Of a stretch of DNA of 64,000 nt, positions 44,215 to 52,543 are shown in pieces (positions within the stretch are counted from its first letter, which is position 1; each line of letters begins with the position of its first letter). Source of the stretch: Acidobacteriota bacterium (GTDB taxonomy: Bacteria; Acidobacteriota; Vicinamibacteria; Marinacidobacterales; Marinacidobacteraceae); the NCBI GenBank assembly GCA_022826825.1, contig JAJDUD010000059.1:186001-250000 (forward strand), given 5' to 3'. Below the pieces are notes generated by a model. It was not told where the DNA came from. It saw only the letters and a program-made list of their open reading frames with translations, and made no database searches. A program made the position numbers and the translations under genes.

Positions 44215-45018
44215 GTGCTCGCCCGCCGGATCATTCCCTGCCTCGATGTGAAGAACGGTCGAGTGGTCAAAGGCGTGCGCTTCAGGAACCTCACCGACGA
44301 GGGGGACCCGGTGGAATGCGCCGTGGCGTATGACGCCGCCGAGGCGGACGAGCTGTGCCTCCTCGACATCACCGCCACCTGGGAGGCGCGCGGGACGGCG
44401 CTGAGTACCGTGCGGCGGGTGGCGGAAGCGCTCACGATTCCGTTCACGGTCGGAGGCGGCGTGCGCTCGGTCGCCGACATGGACAATCTGCTCCGGGCCG
44501 GCGCGGACAAGGTCTCCCTGAACAGCGCGGCGGTCGAGCGCCCGGAACTCCTCGCCGAGTGCAGCCGCCGGTTCGGCTCCCAGTGCCTGGTGCTCGCGGT
44601 GGATGCCCGCCGTGTCCCGGGCGGCGGATTCGAGGTGGTGGTGGCGGGAGGACGGATCCCCACCGGACGGGACGCCATCGAATGGCTCCGGCGCGGCGAG
44701 GATCTCGGCGCCGGAGAGATCCTGCTCACCAGCATGGACCGGGACGGAACCGCGGACGGCTACGACCTCGGGCAACTCCGGGAAGCAACCGAGGCCGTTT
44801 CCCTGCCGGTGATCGCCTCCGGGGGCGCCGGCAACCCCTCGCACCTGGCCGAGGTCTTCGAACAGACCGGCGCCAGCGCTGCGCTCGCCGCGTCCATCTT
44901 CCATCGCGGCATTCATCCGGTCGCCGAGGTGAAACGCTTCCTCGCGCGCCGGGGAATCCCGGTCCGTCCGCCGGAGGCCGACGTCTTCAGCGTTCCCGAA
45001 CTCGCGGCCGTTCCATGA
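44215..45018 (+). CDS. hisF: Imidazole glycerol phosphate synthase, cyclase subunit HisF
   Basis: HisF uses ammonia from HisH to convert PRFAR into IGP and AICAR. The 267-residue TIM barrel begins [19 protein letters not shown] with the catalytic Asp, and the second Asp lies in [14 protein letters not shown]; phosphate-binding loops are TVGGGVRS and IASGGAGN. The start is GTG 44215. Its stop overlaps the hisIE start (ATGA). It lies on the opposite strand from hisH, its obligate partner (46.5-47.1 kb), so the two subunits are transcribed from separate convergent operons. Confidence 0.95.
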   Translation: MLARRIIPCLDVKNGRVVKGVRFRNLTDEGDPVECAVAYDAAEADELCLLDITATWEARGTALSTVRRVAEALTIPFTVGGGVRSVADMDNLLRAGADKVSLNSAAVERPELLAECSRRFGSQCLVLAVDARRVPGGGFEVVVAGGRIPTGRDAIEWLRRGEDLGAGEILLTSMDRDGTADGYDLGQLREATEAVSLPVIASGGAGNPSHLAEVFEQTGASAALAASIFHRGIHPVAEVKRFLARRGIPVRPPEADVFSVPELAAVP

Positions 45019-45659
45019 AGACGAAGATCCAGTGGAACGAGGCGGGACTGGTTCCCGCGGTGGTCCAGGACGCGGTGAGCGGCCGGATCCTCATGCTTGC
45101 CTGGATGAACGAAGAGGCCCTGTCCCGGACGATCGAGAGCGGCCGGGTTCATTTCTGGTCGCGGAGCCGCCGGACCCTCTGGAAGAAGGGCAAGACCTCG
45201 GGCAACGAACTCCATCTCCGCTCGCTGACCGCTGACTGTGACGGCGACGCCGTGCTGGTACAAGCGGACCCCACCGGTCCGGCGTGCCACACGGGCCGGA
45301 CGTCGTGTTTCTTCGAGGCGGTGACGGAGGGAGGCGAGGTTCCGGATTCCGCGCCCGCTCCGGAACTGGGACCCGCGCTGAGCGCGCTCACCCGGATCGT
45401 GAGAGAGCGCGCGGCAAGCCGTCCCGAGGGCTCCTACACGGCGGCCCTGCTCAAGGCGGGCACCGCGCGGATCGCCCAGAAGGTGGGTGAGGAAGCCGTC
45501 GAGGTCTCGCTCGCCGCCGTCTCCGGGTCAACCGGCGAGGTCGTGAACGAGTCCGTGGATCTCCTCTACCACCTGCTCGTCCTGCTCGAGGATCTCGGAA
45601 TCGACGGGCGGGAGGTGGCGGCGGAGATCGCCCGCCGGTTCCCCGCCCGGGGTTCCTGA
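45015..45659 (+). CDS. hisIE: Bifunctional PR-AMP cyclohydrolase / PR-ATP pyrophosphohydrolase HisIE
   Basis: Catalyses histidine pathway steps 2 and 3. The 214-residue fusion has an N-terminal HisI domain ([40 protein letters not shown], metal-binding [12 protein letters not shown] and [12 protein letters not shown]) and a C-terminal HisE domain (about 125-214: [32 protein letters not shown]). The ATG overlaps the hisF stop. It converges with hisA across 27 bp; no terminator is visible in the gap. Confidence 0.95.
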   Translation: MKTKIQWNEAGLVPAVVQDAVSGRILMLAWMNEEALSRTIESGRVHFWSRSRRTLWKKGKTSGNELHLRSLTADCDGDAVLVQADPTGPACHTGRTSCFFEAVTEGGEVPDSAPAPELGPALSALTRIVRERAASRPEGSYTAALLKAGTARIAQKVGEEAVEVSLAAVSGSTGEVVNESVDLLYHLLVLLEDLGIDGREVAAEIARRFPARGS

Positions 45660-45686
45660 ACGGACCGGGACCGCAGGACGACCGGG

Positions 45687-46478
45687 CTAACCGAGCGCCT
45701 GCCGGGCCTCGGGAAGCGTGAAACGCCCCTCGTAGAGCGCCCGTCCCAGAATCACGCCCGCGAGGCGGCCCCTGGCGGGACGGCGGCCGAGCGTGAGCTC
45801 CTGCTCCCGGGCGGCGGTGCGCACCGCCGTCAGATGCGAGAGCGCCCCGACGCCGCCCGCCACCACCGTCGGCAGTCCGGAGGCGGCCGCCACCCGCAGG
45901 GCGGCCTCCGCATCCGGCCCTTCCATCGTGCCGTCGCGCTCGACGCTCGTGTACACGATGGCGGACGCACCGCACTCGCCCCAGTGACGCGCCGCGGCCT
46001 CCGGCGAAACCCCCGCGCGGGCGGCGCGTCCGGGGACGGGTTCTACCCATCCCCGGGTCTGGAGCCGGCCTCCGCGCACGTCGAGCGCCACTGCCACCCC
46101 GGGCCCGTCCATCCGGATCGCCTCTTCCACCACCTGCGGGGCCTCGACGGCGACGGTTCCGAACACGACCCGGGCGGCGCCCGCCTCCCGGAGCGCCGCG
46201 TAGGACGCCACCGTCCGGACGCCGCCGGCGACCTGCACCCGGAGCGGCGACTCCCGCAGGAGCCGCAGGATCGCTTCCCGATTGCCACCGTCGCCGAAGG
46301 CGGCATCGAGATCCACCACATGGAGCCAGCGCGCCCCGTCGGCGGCGAATTCGCTCGCCGTCCGGAGCGGATCGTCGCCGTACACCGTCTCGCGCTCCCG
46401 CGCCCCCCGGAGAAGGCGCACCACCCGCCCCCCGGAGAGGTCCACCGCGGGAATGGGTTCGAGCGCTCCGGAGGACAT
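45687..46478 (-). CDS. hisA: ProFAR isomerase HisA
   Basis: Isomerises ProFAR to PRFAR in histidine synthesis. A 263-residue TIM barrel: PIPAVDLSGGRVVRLLRG with the catalytic Asp, LHVVDLDAAFGDGGN, VQVAGGVRTVA and VVAGGVGALSHL phosphate loops, and the second acidic residue in IVYTSVERDGTMEGPD. HisA rather than PriA is suggested by the presence of a full his operon, though dual function with tryptophan synthesis cannot be excluded. It starts 4 bp after the hisH stop and ends the hisGDCBHA operon. Confidence 0.93.
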   Translation of the reverse strand: MSSGALEPIPAVDLSGGRVVRLLRGARERETVYGDDPLRTASEFAADGARWLHVVDLDAAFGDGGNREAILRLLRESPLRVQVAGGVRTVASYAALREAGAARVVFGTVAVEAPQVVEEAIRMDGPGVAVALDVRGGRLQTRGWVEPVPGRAARAGVSPEAAARHWGECGASAIVYTSVERDGTMEGPDAEAALRVAAASGLPTVVAGGVGALSHLTAVRTAAREQELTLGRRPARGRLAGVILGRALYEGRFTLPEARQALG

Positions 46479-46482
46479 GCGT

Positions 46483-47142
46483 TCAGTTCTCCTCCCCGCC
46501 GAGCGCAAGAAAGTTGGAGAGCACCCGGGCGCCGAGGCGCCCGCTCTTTTCGGGGTGGAACTGAATCCCGAAGACACGGCCGTTGCCCGCTGCCGACGCG
46601 AACCGGACTCCGTATTCGGTGGCGGCCATCCAGTCGCGCCCCTCGGCGGGATCCGCGTAGAACGAGTGGAGGAAATAGGCGTAGCCGCCTTCGGGAATCC
46701 CGCGAAAGAGAGCGGCCTCCCCGAATCCTTCCAGTTGGTTCCAGCCGATGTGGGGCACGCGGAGCCGGCCGCCGAAACGGCGCACGCGTCCCGGCAACAG
46801 GCCGAGCCCGCGAACTCCGGGCGCTTCATCGCTTTCGCTGAAGAGCATCTGCAGGCCAACGCAGATTCCGAGCAGCCAGGCGCCCGAATCGAGCGCGCTC
46901 CGTAGGGGAGCTTCCAGCGCGCGCCCCCGGAGAGCCCGCATCGCTTCTCCGAAGTGCCCGTCTCCCGGCAGCACCAGCCGTCTCGCGGCGGCGATGCGCG
47001 CGGGATCGGAGGTGAGTTCGACCTCGGCTCCCTGCCTGCCGAGGGCGCGGACCACGCTGGCCAGGTTCCCGGCGCCGTGGTCGACGACGACGACGTCGGC
47101 CCCCGATTCAGTCAGTGAGTGTCCCCTTCGTCGAAGGAACAC
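46483..47142 (-). CDS. hisH: Imidazole glycerol phosphate synthase, glutaminase subunit HisH
   Basis: Hydrolyses glutamine and feeds ammonia to HisF. The class I glutamine amidotransferase core is clear: VVVVDHGAGNLASVVRALGR, the oxyanion/nucleophile region LLGICVGLQMLFSES with catalytic Cys, and the His-Glu pair in FGIQFHPEKSGRLG. The start is unsure: GTG 47142 overlaps hisB by 35 bp and adds about 16 residues beyond the usual N terminus, while a CTG at 47115 preceded by AAGGGG would match family length better. Overlap with hisB implies translational coupling. Confidence 0.92.
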   Translation of the reverse strand: MFLRRRGHSLTESGADVVVVDHGAGNLASVVRALGRQGAEVELTSDPARIAAARRLVLPGDGHFGEAMRALRGRALEAPLRSALDSGAWLLGICVGLQMLFSESDEAPGVRGLGLLPGRVRRFGGRLRVPHIGWNQLEGFGEAALFRGIPEGGYAYFLHSFYADPAEGRDWMAATEYGVRFASAAGNGRVFGIQFHPEKSGRLGARVLSNFLALGGEEN

Positions 47143-47749
47143 CGGTTCCCACGACTTCCCTGGCCTCGGCGAAAGCCCGGGCAAAGGCCTTGAAGACCGT
47201 CTCCGCCACGTGATGGCTGTTCCGGCCGGTGAGCCCGTCCACGTGCACCGTGATCCCTCCCCGGTCGGTCAGGGCCCGGAAAAAGTCCTCGAAGAGTTCG
47301 GTGGGCGTTTCTCCGACCCGTTCTGCGAGGAACGCCACCCGCCAACCCAGGAAGGGCCGCCCGCAGAGGTCCACCACCACCCGCGAGAGCGCTTCGTCCA
47401 GGGGAACGTGGGCAGCGCCGAAGCGGCGGACGCCCTCGAGATCGCCGAGCGCCTCCGCGAGGCACTCGCCGAGGGTCAGGCCCACGTCTTCCATCGTGTG
47501 GTGGGCGTCCACGTGCAGGTCGCCCTGGGCCTCCACGGTCAGGGAGATCCCTGAATGGCGCGCAAACGCCTCGAGCATGTGATCGAAGAAGCCGATGCCC
47601 GTGGAGATCTCCGCCGCCGGCTCCGCCGGATCGAGGTCGAGGGCGATCCGTACCCGCGTTTCGCGCGTTTCGCGCAGACGGGAGGCCTTCCGGCGCCGCG
47701 CGGGGACGCCCGCCGGGGCGGAGACGCTCATGCGACCGGAGACGCTCAT
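47108..47749 (-). CDS. hisB: Imidazoleglycerol-phosphate dehydratase HisB
   Basis: Manganese enzyme for step 7 of histidine synthesis; monofunctional (213 residues, no phosphatase domain). Metal-binding motifs: GFFDHMLEAFARHSG, DLHVDAHHTMEDVG, GRNSHHVAETVFKAFARA. ATG 47749 overlaps the hisC stop (ATGA). The first residues (MSVSGRMSVSAP) come from a perfect 18-bp tandem duplication that also repeats the ATGA junction, so ATG 47731 is an equally good start. Since HisB lacks the phosphatase domain, the histidinol-phosphatase must be encoded elsewhere. Confidence 0.95.
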   Translation of the reverse strand: MSVSGRMSVSAPAGVPARRRKASRLRETRETRVRIALDLDPAEPAAEISTGIGFFDHMLEAFARHSGISLTVEAQGDLHVDAHHTMEDVGLTLGECLAEALGDLEGVRRFGAAHVPLDEALSRVVVDLCGRPFLGWRVAFLAERVGETPTELFEDFFRALTDRGGITVHVDGLTGRNSHHVAETVFKAFARAFAEAREVVGTGVPSTKGTLTD

Positions 47750-47756
47750 GCGACCG
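47721..47756 (-). repeat. 18-bp perfect tandem duplication across the hisC/hisB junction
   Basis: Two adjacent copies of gagacgctcatgcgaccg (47721-47738, 47739-47756). Each contains the overlapping stop-start TGA/ATG on the minus strand, so the junction now offers two in-frame hisB start codons, six codons apart. Confidence 0.9.
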
Positions 47757-48873
47757 GAGACTCCGGCATTCCCGCGATCTGGAGTTCCGACTCCTCGACG
47801 GCGGATGACAGCGAATCGGCGAGCGCGTCCAGGAAGATCGCGTTCTCCTCGGGAGTCCCCACGGTCACCCGGAGCGTTCCCTGGAGCAGCGGATGGCGTG
47901 AGAAGTCGCGCAGCGCGACTCCCCGATCGAGGAGCCGGCGCGCGAGCACCGTGCTCTCCATCGGGGTCCTGAAGAGCAGGAAGTTCGTGTGCGACGGCCA
48001 GACCGAAACACTCGGCACGGCCGCGAGCCGGGCCGCCAGCGATTCGCGCTCCGCGGTGATCCTGGCCGTCATTTCCAGCAGCGCGTCCCGCTGTCGCATG
48101 ACCGCGGCTGCCGCCCGGCAGGTGTAGACCCCGACGGGGAACGGCGGCTGGGCCCGGCGGAACCCCGAGATGGCATCCGGGGCGCCGAGCAGATAGCCGA
48201 GGCGGGCCCCCGCCATCGCCATCGCCTTCGAGAACGTCCGGAGCAGGATGACGTTTCCGAACTCATCGAGGAGCGGCCGGGCGGTCTGTCCGCTGAACTC
48301 GTGGTACGCCTCGTCCACCAGCAGGAAACCCGGCGCCGCCGCGGCCAGTTCGCGGAGGGCGCCGAGGGGCAGCAGTTGCCCCGTGGGGTTGTGCGGGTTC
48401 GTGATGAAGACGAGCGACGGCCGCTCGGCCTCGATGCGCCGCAGGAACTCCGGGACGTCGTAGGAGAGGTCGTCGCGCAGGGACACCGGAGACGGTTCGC
48501 CGCCCGCGAGCCGGACCGCCCAGGGATACATGGAGAACCCGGGCGACGGATAGAGCGCCCGCCGTCCGGCGCCCGTGGTGGCGAGTCCCATCAACTCGAG
48601 CATGTCGTCCCCACCGTTTCCGAAGGCCACTCCGTCGGGGGTCCAGCCGGCGAGACGGGCGATGGCCTCGCGGACTGCGGGGTAGCCGCGATCCGGGTAC
48701 GGCCGGGCGTCGGTGCCGACGATCGCGTCCCGCATCCCGGTGAGGACGCCTTCGGGCAGCGGCCAGCGGCTTTCGTTCCAGTCGAGGTAGATCGGGACAT
48801 CCGGACGGGAACCGATGTCGGGGGCGAGTTCGAGCACCTCGGGACGGATCGCGTCCAGCGGAACGGGTTTCAT
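47746..48873 (-). CDS. hisC: Histidinol-phosphate aminotransferase HisC
   Basis: A fold type I PLP enzyme converting imidazole-acetol phosphate to histidinol phosphate. The 375-residue protein shows the N-terminal IYLDWNESRWPLPEGV, GNGGDDMLELMGLA, VFITNPHNPTGQLLP, the PLP-stabilising Asp in FLLVDEAYHEF, the Schiff-base Lys in LLRTFSKAMAMAGARLGYLL, and the C-terminal Arg (GTLRVTVGTPEEN). Start ATG 48873; the longer frame has no similarity. Position between hisD and hisB supports HisC over other class II aminotransferases. Confidence 0.93.
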   Translation of the reverse strand: MKPVPLDAIRPEVLELAPDIGSRPDVPIYLDWNESRWPLPEGVLTGMRDAIVGTDARPYPDRGYPAVREAIARLAGWTPDGVAFGNGGDDMLELMGLATTGAGRRALYPSPGFSMYPWAVRLAGGEPSPVSLRDDLSYDVPEFLRRIEAERPSLVFITNPHNPTGQLLPLGALRELAAAAPGFLLVDEAYHEFSGQTARPLLDEFGNVILLRTFSKAMAMAGARLGYLLGAPDAISGFRRAQPPFPVGVYTCRAAAAVMRQRDALLEMTARITAERESLAARLAAVPSVSVWPSHTNFLLFRTPMESTVLARRLLDRGVALRDFSRHPLLQGTLRVTVGTPEENAIFLDALADSLSSAVEESELQIAGMPESPVA

Positions 48874-48898
48874 GCGGGCAATGTAACCAAACGGGCCG

Positions 48899-50278
48899 TC
48901 AACGGTCTTCGGAGGGGAGTTCCGGGGCGCCGGAGTGAGCGGTTCGCCGCGAGCCCTTCGCTTCGAAGCGGATGCCAACGGAGCGGGCGTGAGCCTCGAA
49001 TCCCTCGATGCGGGCGAAGCGCTCGAAATCGCTCCGGAGCGACGCGAGGGTCCGTTCCCCGTAACGGAGGACGCTCTGCCGCTTGAGGAAATCGCCGACC
49101 GAGAGCGGAGAGGCGAAGCGGGCCGCGCCGCCGGTCGGCAGGACGTGATTGGGGCCCGCTCCGTAGTCGGAGGCGGCAACCGGAGAGTGGCCGCCCAGGA
49201 GCACCGCCCCCGCACTCGGGAAGCGGTCGGCGAGCGCTTCGGGATCCCGCGTCATCACTTCCAGGTGCTCGGGCGCGATCTCCTCCGCGGCCTCAACGGC
49301 GTCGTCCAGTTCCGCGACGAGCACCACCGCTCCGTGGCGGGCGAGCGCGCGGGCGATCGTCTCCGCGTTCGGTTGCCCTTCGGCCTGTCGGACGAGCTCG
49401 GCTACCACCGCGCGAGCGAGTTTGCGCGAGGTGGTGACGAGGATGGCCCGTTCCTCGCCGGAACCGTGCTCGGCCTGGGCGAGAAGATCGGCGGCCACCC
49501 AGTCCGCCCGGGCGGTCTCGTCGGCAAGCACCACGACCTCGGAGGGGCCCGCAAACGCATCCGTTCCGACGAGCTGGCCGAGCTGGCGCTTGGCCTCGGC
49601 GACGTAGGCGTTCCCGGGACCTACGACCTTGTTCACCGGCCGGACCGAAGCCGTCCCGAGAGCGAAGGCGGCAATGGCCTGGGCGCCGCCGATGCGGTAC
49701 ACCTCGTGGACTCCGGCCGCGAGGACCGCGGCCGCGAGGACCGGACTGCGCTCGAGGGCGCCGGGAGGAGTCGCGAGCGCAATCCGCGGGACCCCGGCCA
49801 CCGTGGCCGGAACCGTGTTCATCAGCACGGTGGACGGATAGACGGCGGCCCCGCCAGGGACATACACGCCGGCGGCCGCGATCGGGAGCGATCTCCACTC
49901 GAGACGCGAACCGTCTCCGATGTCCATCCGGAACGAGGCTTCCCGCTGGCGCTCGTGGTAGGCGGCGATGCGTTCCCGGGTTCGCCGGAGCAGCGCCTGC
50001 TCTTCCGCTCCGGCGCCGCTCGCGCGCTCCGCGAGTTCCTCTCGGGACACCCGGAGCCGGGACGGATCGAAATCGGGCGCGTCAAAGCGGCGGGCCAGGT
50101 CGACGAGCGCCTCGTCGCCTTCGCGCCGCACGCGCTCGACGATGGCCGCGGTCGCCGCGCGAACGCCCTGGTCGGAGGCGTTTCCCTCCGGCCGGGTTCG
50201 CCGCGGGTCGGCCCGCCAGGCGGCGGCGCCCTCGAAGACGGGGACCGCAAACGGGGAGCCGGGATCCCCGCCGCTCAT
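48899..50278 (-). CDS. hisD: Histidinol dehydrogenase HisD
   Basis: Zinc enzyme for the last two oxidations, histidinol to histidine, with NAD. The 459-residue protein contains AAAGVYVPGGAAVYPSTVLM, VYRIGGAQAIAAFALGT, VVGPGNAYVAEAKRQL, the catalytic Glu-His in IAPEHLEVMTRDPE, and DYGAGPNHVLPTGG. ATG 50278 overlaps the hisG stop (ATGA). A 20-residue basic extension at the C terminus (KGSRRTAHSGAPELPSEDR) goes beyond the usual end. Confidence 0.95.
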   Translation of the reverse strand: MSGGDPGSPFAVPVFEGAAAWRADPRRTRPEGNASDQGVRAATAAIVERVRREGDEALVDLARRFDAPDFDPSRLRVSREELAERASGAGAEEQALLRRTRERIAAYHERQREASFRMDIGDGSRLEWRSLPIAAAGVYVPGGAAVYPSTVLMNTVPATVAGVPRIALATPPGALERSPVLAAAVLAAGVHEVYRIGGAQAIAAFALGTASVRPVNKVVGPGNAYVAEAKRQLGQLVGTDAFAGPSEVVVLADETARADWVAADLLAQAEHGSGEERAILVTTSRKLARAVVAELVRQAEGQPNAETIARALARHGAVVLVAELDDAVEAAEEIAPEHLEVMTRDPEALADRFPSAGAVLLGGHSPVAASDYGAGPNHVLPTGGAARFASPLSVGDFLKRQSVLRYGERTLASLRSDFERFARIEGFEAHARSVGIRFEAKGSRRTAHSGAPELPSEDR

Positions 50279-50898
50279 CCTTCCTCCGTGGCGGTTTCGA
50301 GACGCCGGAGCCACGCCTGGAGGGCCGACCCGCGAAGCCGGAAGGAAGCGCGATTCACCACCACCCGTGCGGTGCTCTCGAAGAGCGTCTCCTCTTCCAC
50401 CAGGCCGTTGTCCCGGAGTGTCGCGCCGGTCTCGACGAGGTCCACCACGGCGTCGGCGAGGTCCATCGCCGGCGCCAGTTCGATGGCGCCGGACAGCCGG
50501 ATCCGTTCGATGGGAACCCCGCGCGCCCCGAAGTGGCGGGCGGTCACCGACGGATACTTCGTCGCCACCCGCAGCGGCGGTTCGGGCAGCGGCCGGGACG
50601 CGGGACGGGCGACCACCATCCGGCAGCGGCCCACCCCGAGGTCGAGCGGCTCGTAGATGTGCGCGGGCTGTTCTTCCAGGATGTCGCGGCCGACCACCCC
50701 GAAGTCGGCCACCCCGTGCTCCACGTAGATGGGGACGTCGCGGTCCTTCGCGAAGAGCACCTCGATCCCGTCGTCCCGGAGGCGCAGGCGGCGGTCGGCG
50801 CTCCCCTCCGGCAGGGGAACGCCCGCGCGCGCCAGCAGCCCGGTCACCGCCCGGAGCAGCCGCCCCGTGGGCAGGGCGGCGACGAGCGGGGGGTCCAT
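50275..50898 (-). CDS. hisG: ATP phosphoribosyltransferase HisG, short form
   Basis: Catalyses the committed, feedback-controlled step of histidine synthesis. The 207-residue length and lack of the C-terminal ACT-like regulatory domain mark the short form (HisG-S), which is only active with HisZ; hisZ lies at 54.1-55.2 kb. Motifs: VAALPTGRLLRAVTGLLARA, VEHGVADFGVVGRDILEE, and the PRPP-binding DAVVDLVETGATLRDNGL. ATG 50898 is used; a GTG three codons upstream is possible. First gene of the hisGDCBHA operon; its promoter must lie in the 88-bp gap to the divergent protease gene. Confidence 0.94.
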   Translation of the reverse strand: MDPPLVAALPTGRLLRAVTGLLARAGVPLPEGSADRRLRLRDDGIEVLFAKDRDVPIYVEHGVADFGVVGRDILEEQPAHIYEPLDLGVGRCRMVVARPASRPLPEPPLRVATKYPSVTARHFGARGVPIERIRLSGAIELAPAMDLADAVVDLVETGATLRDNGLVEEETLFESTARVVVNRASFRLRGSALQAWLRRLETATEEG

Positions 50899-50986
50899 GG
50901 CGGAAACCCGGGGATTGTAGGAGCCCGTCCTGCCGCACGGCGCGCATCTTGCGTAGGATGCCGAGGGTGACGGAGGCGCTCCGGGA

Positions 50987-52054
50987 GTGATGAGTTCCAC
51001 TCGGATGGACGACAGGTTCCGCCATCTGGCTCGACTGGGAGCGGGACTCGTTGTCGGGGGAGCGGTGCTCGCAGCGCCGGAAGCGCCAGCGTATCGCCTC
51101 ATGCACGATCGGCCGGGCGCCGTGCTCGGAGGGCAGTCGGGGGCCTTCCGCTGGCCCAACGAGGCTTGGCCGCTTCGCTATCGCCTGCTCGAAAACGACC
51201 TCCTCCCGGCGGAGGTGTTCAAGGACCACGACACCTGGCGAGAGTTTCTCGGCGCGGCGATCCAGCAGTGGAACGACATTCCCACCGCAACGGTGGACAT
51301 CCTGCTGGAACCCGAACCCGTCTCGCAGCGTGATGGGTCGGACTCCGACGGGATCAACACCATCGGCTTCTCCGCCGAACTCCTGGCAACGCACGGACGG
51401 ACCTACGGGCGGGTTTCGTGGGTGCTGGAGGGCGACCGGCTCGCGGGCTGCGACGTGATGGTGAACCCCGCCTACGCCGGTGGGCTTCCCGAAGAGGTGC
51501 GGCAGGAACAGTTGACCGGCCTGGTGCTGCACGAGGTGGGGCACTGCCTTCCCCTGCGCCACACGGATCCGATGCCGATGACGTTTCCCTACGAACGGTT
51601 GGGAGTGGACGCCTCGGGCTTCACGCCCGACCCCGCAATGTCCTACGGGAACTTTTCGGATTCGCTCTCGGTGGACGACATGGTGGCCGCGTCACTCCTG
51701 TATCCGGCTCCGGCATTCCGTGACTCCACCGGTGGCCTGACCGGAACCGTTCGGTTCCGCGACGGGACCCCGGTGCGGTACATCTATGTCCAGGCCATCA
51801 ACGTCGCGGGTATCCGCCCACGTGCCGGTCCCGGGATGTTCACCGATGCGGAGGGCCGTTTCCTGATCGAGGGGCTGAGACCCGGTCCGGTGATGCTCTG
51901 GTTTCACCCGAGCCTGAATGCCGGCGCCCACCAATTCATCGGTGAACGGGCCTACTGGTTCCAGGATCAGTGGCTGTTCGCCGAGGTCACGCCGGCCGAG
52001 ACGACCGAAGTGCCGGCCATCGCGCTCCGGCGCGGCCGGGGAACCGTCGAATGA
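50987..52054 (+). CDS. Secreted matrixin-like zinc metalloprotease (module 1, intact site)
   Basis: A 355-residue exported protein. A signal-anchor-like segment (about 15-33: ARLGAGLVVGGAVLAAP) precedes a metzincin-type catalytic domain with the zinc motif LHEVGHCLPLRH (H182, E183, H186, H192) and a downstream Met in DPAMSYG, consistent with the Met-turn. A C-terminal carboxypeptidase-regulatory-like beta domain follows (GLTGTVRFRDGTPVRYIYVQ, FTDAEGRFLIEGLRPGPVML). Substrate unknown. It starts a four-gene run in which every junction overlaps or nearly touches. Its paralogue at 52.5 kb has the same layout. Confidence 0.8.
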   Translation: MMSSTRMDDRFRHLARLGAGLVVGGAVLAAPEAPAYRLMHDRPGAVLGGQSGAFRWPNEAWPLRYRLLENDLLPAEVFKDHDTWREFLGAAIQQWNDIPTATVDILLEPEPVSQRDGSDSDGINTIGFSAELLATHGRTYGRVSWVLEGDRLAGCDVMVNPAYAGGLPEEVRQEQLTGLVLHEVGHCLPLRHTDPMPMTFPYERLGVDASGFTPDPAMSYGNFSDSLSVDDMVAASLLYPAPAFRDSTGGLTGTVRFRDGTPVRYIYVQAINVAGIRPRAGPGMFTDAEGRFLIEGLRPGPVMLWFHPSLNAGAHQFIGERAYWFQDQWLFAEVTPAETTEVPAIALRRGRGTVE

Positions 52055-52539
52055 GATCGCAGCTGGGTGCGGTGGTCGCAGCGGTGGTCGCAGCGGTGGT
52101 CTTCGCGGCGACGCCCGGAATGGTAGCTCACCCGGTTCCACCCGAGGCGACCGAGAGCGGGGCAGCGGCCGAGACGGATTGCGGACACGTGTTGGTCACC
52201 GCGTCGTTGGTGGATCCGGAGGACCCCGGCACCGGACGCCAGCGGGGCAGGATTTCGATTCGCTACCGGGATCCGGGGACCGCGGTGAGTCTCCTTTCGC
52301 CCTACTACGGCAGTGCCCACAGCGACATCCACGTGATCCTCAATCCCCACCTTTCCTCACGGGGGTCCGTCATCCCCCGTCCCCTGGTCTTCCTGCAGGG
52401 ATCCCGCTCGGCAAGGACCGGCGACGGCTTTCTCCAGGAGTTGACCCTGGACTGGCTGGGAGATCTGGAACTGGAGGTCGCCGCACCCGGCTGCCCGGCG
52501 GTTACGGTGCGCTGTAGCGCTCGGCGCTGCGCCGGGTAA
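52051..52539 (+). CDS. Small secreted Cys-containing partner protein (module 1)
   Basis: A 162-residue exported protein with an N-terminal hydrophobic signal (VVAAVVAAVVFAATPGMVA). The mature part has a conserved-looking DCGHVLVTASL start and a C-terminal PGCPAVTVRCSARRCAG; the same Cys pattern (C near the mature start, then GC, RC and a final C) recurs in the product of 53557-54036, so the two are paralogues. Beta-rich; two disulphides are likely. The ATG overlaps the protease stop (ATGA). No known family recognised. Confidence 0.7.
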   Translation: MRSQLGAVVAAVVAAVVFAATPGMVAHPVPPEATESGAAAETDCGHVLVTASLVDPEDPGTGRQRGRISIRYRDPGTAVSLLSPYYGSAHSDIHVILNPHLSSRGSVIPRPLVFLQGSRSARTGDGFLQELTLDWLGDLELEVAAPGCPAVTVRCSARRCAG

Positions 52540-52543
52540 CGAG

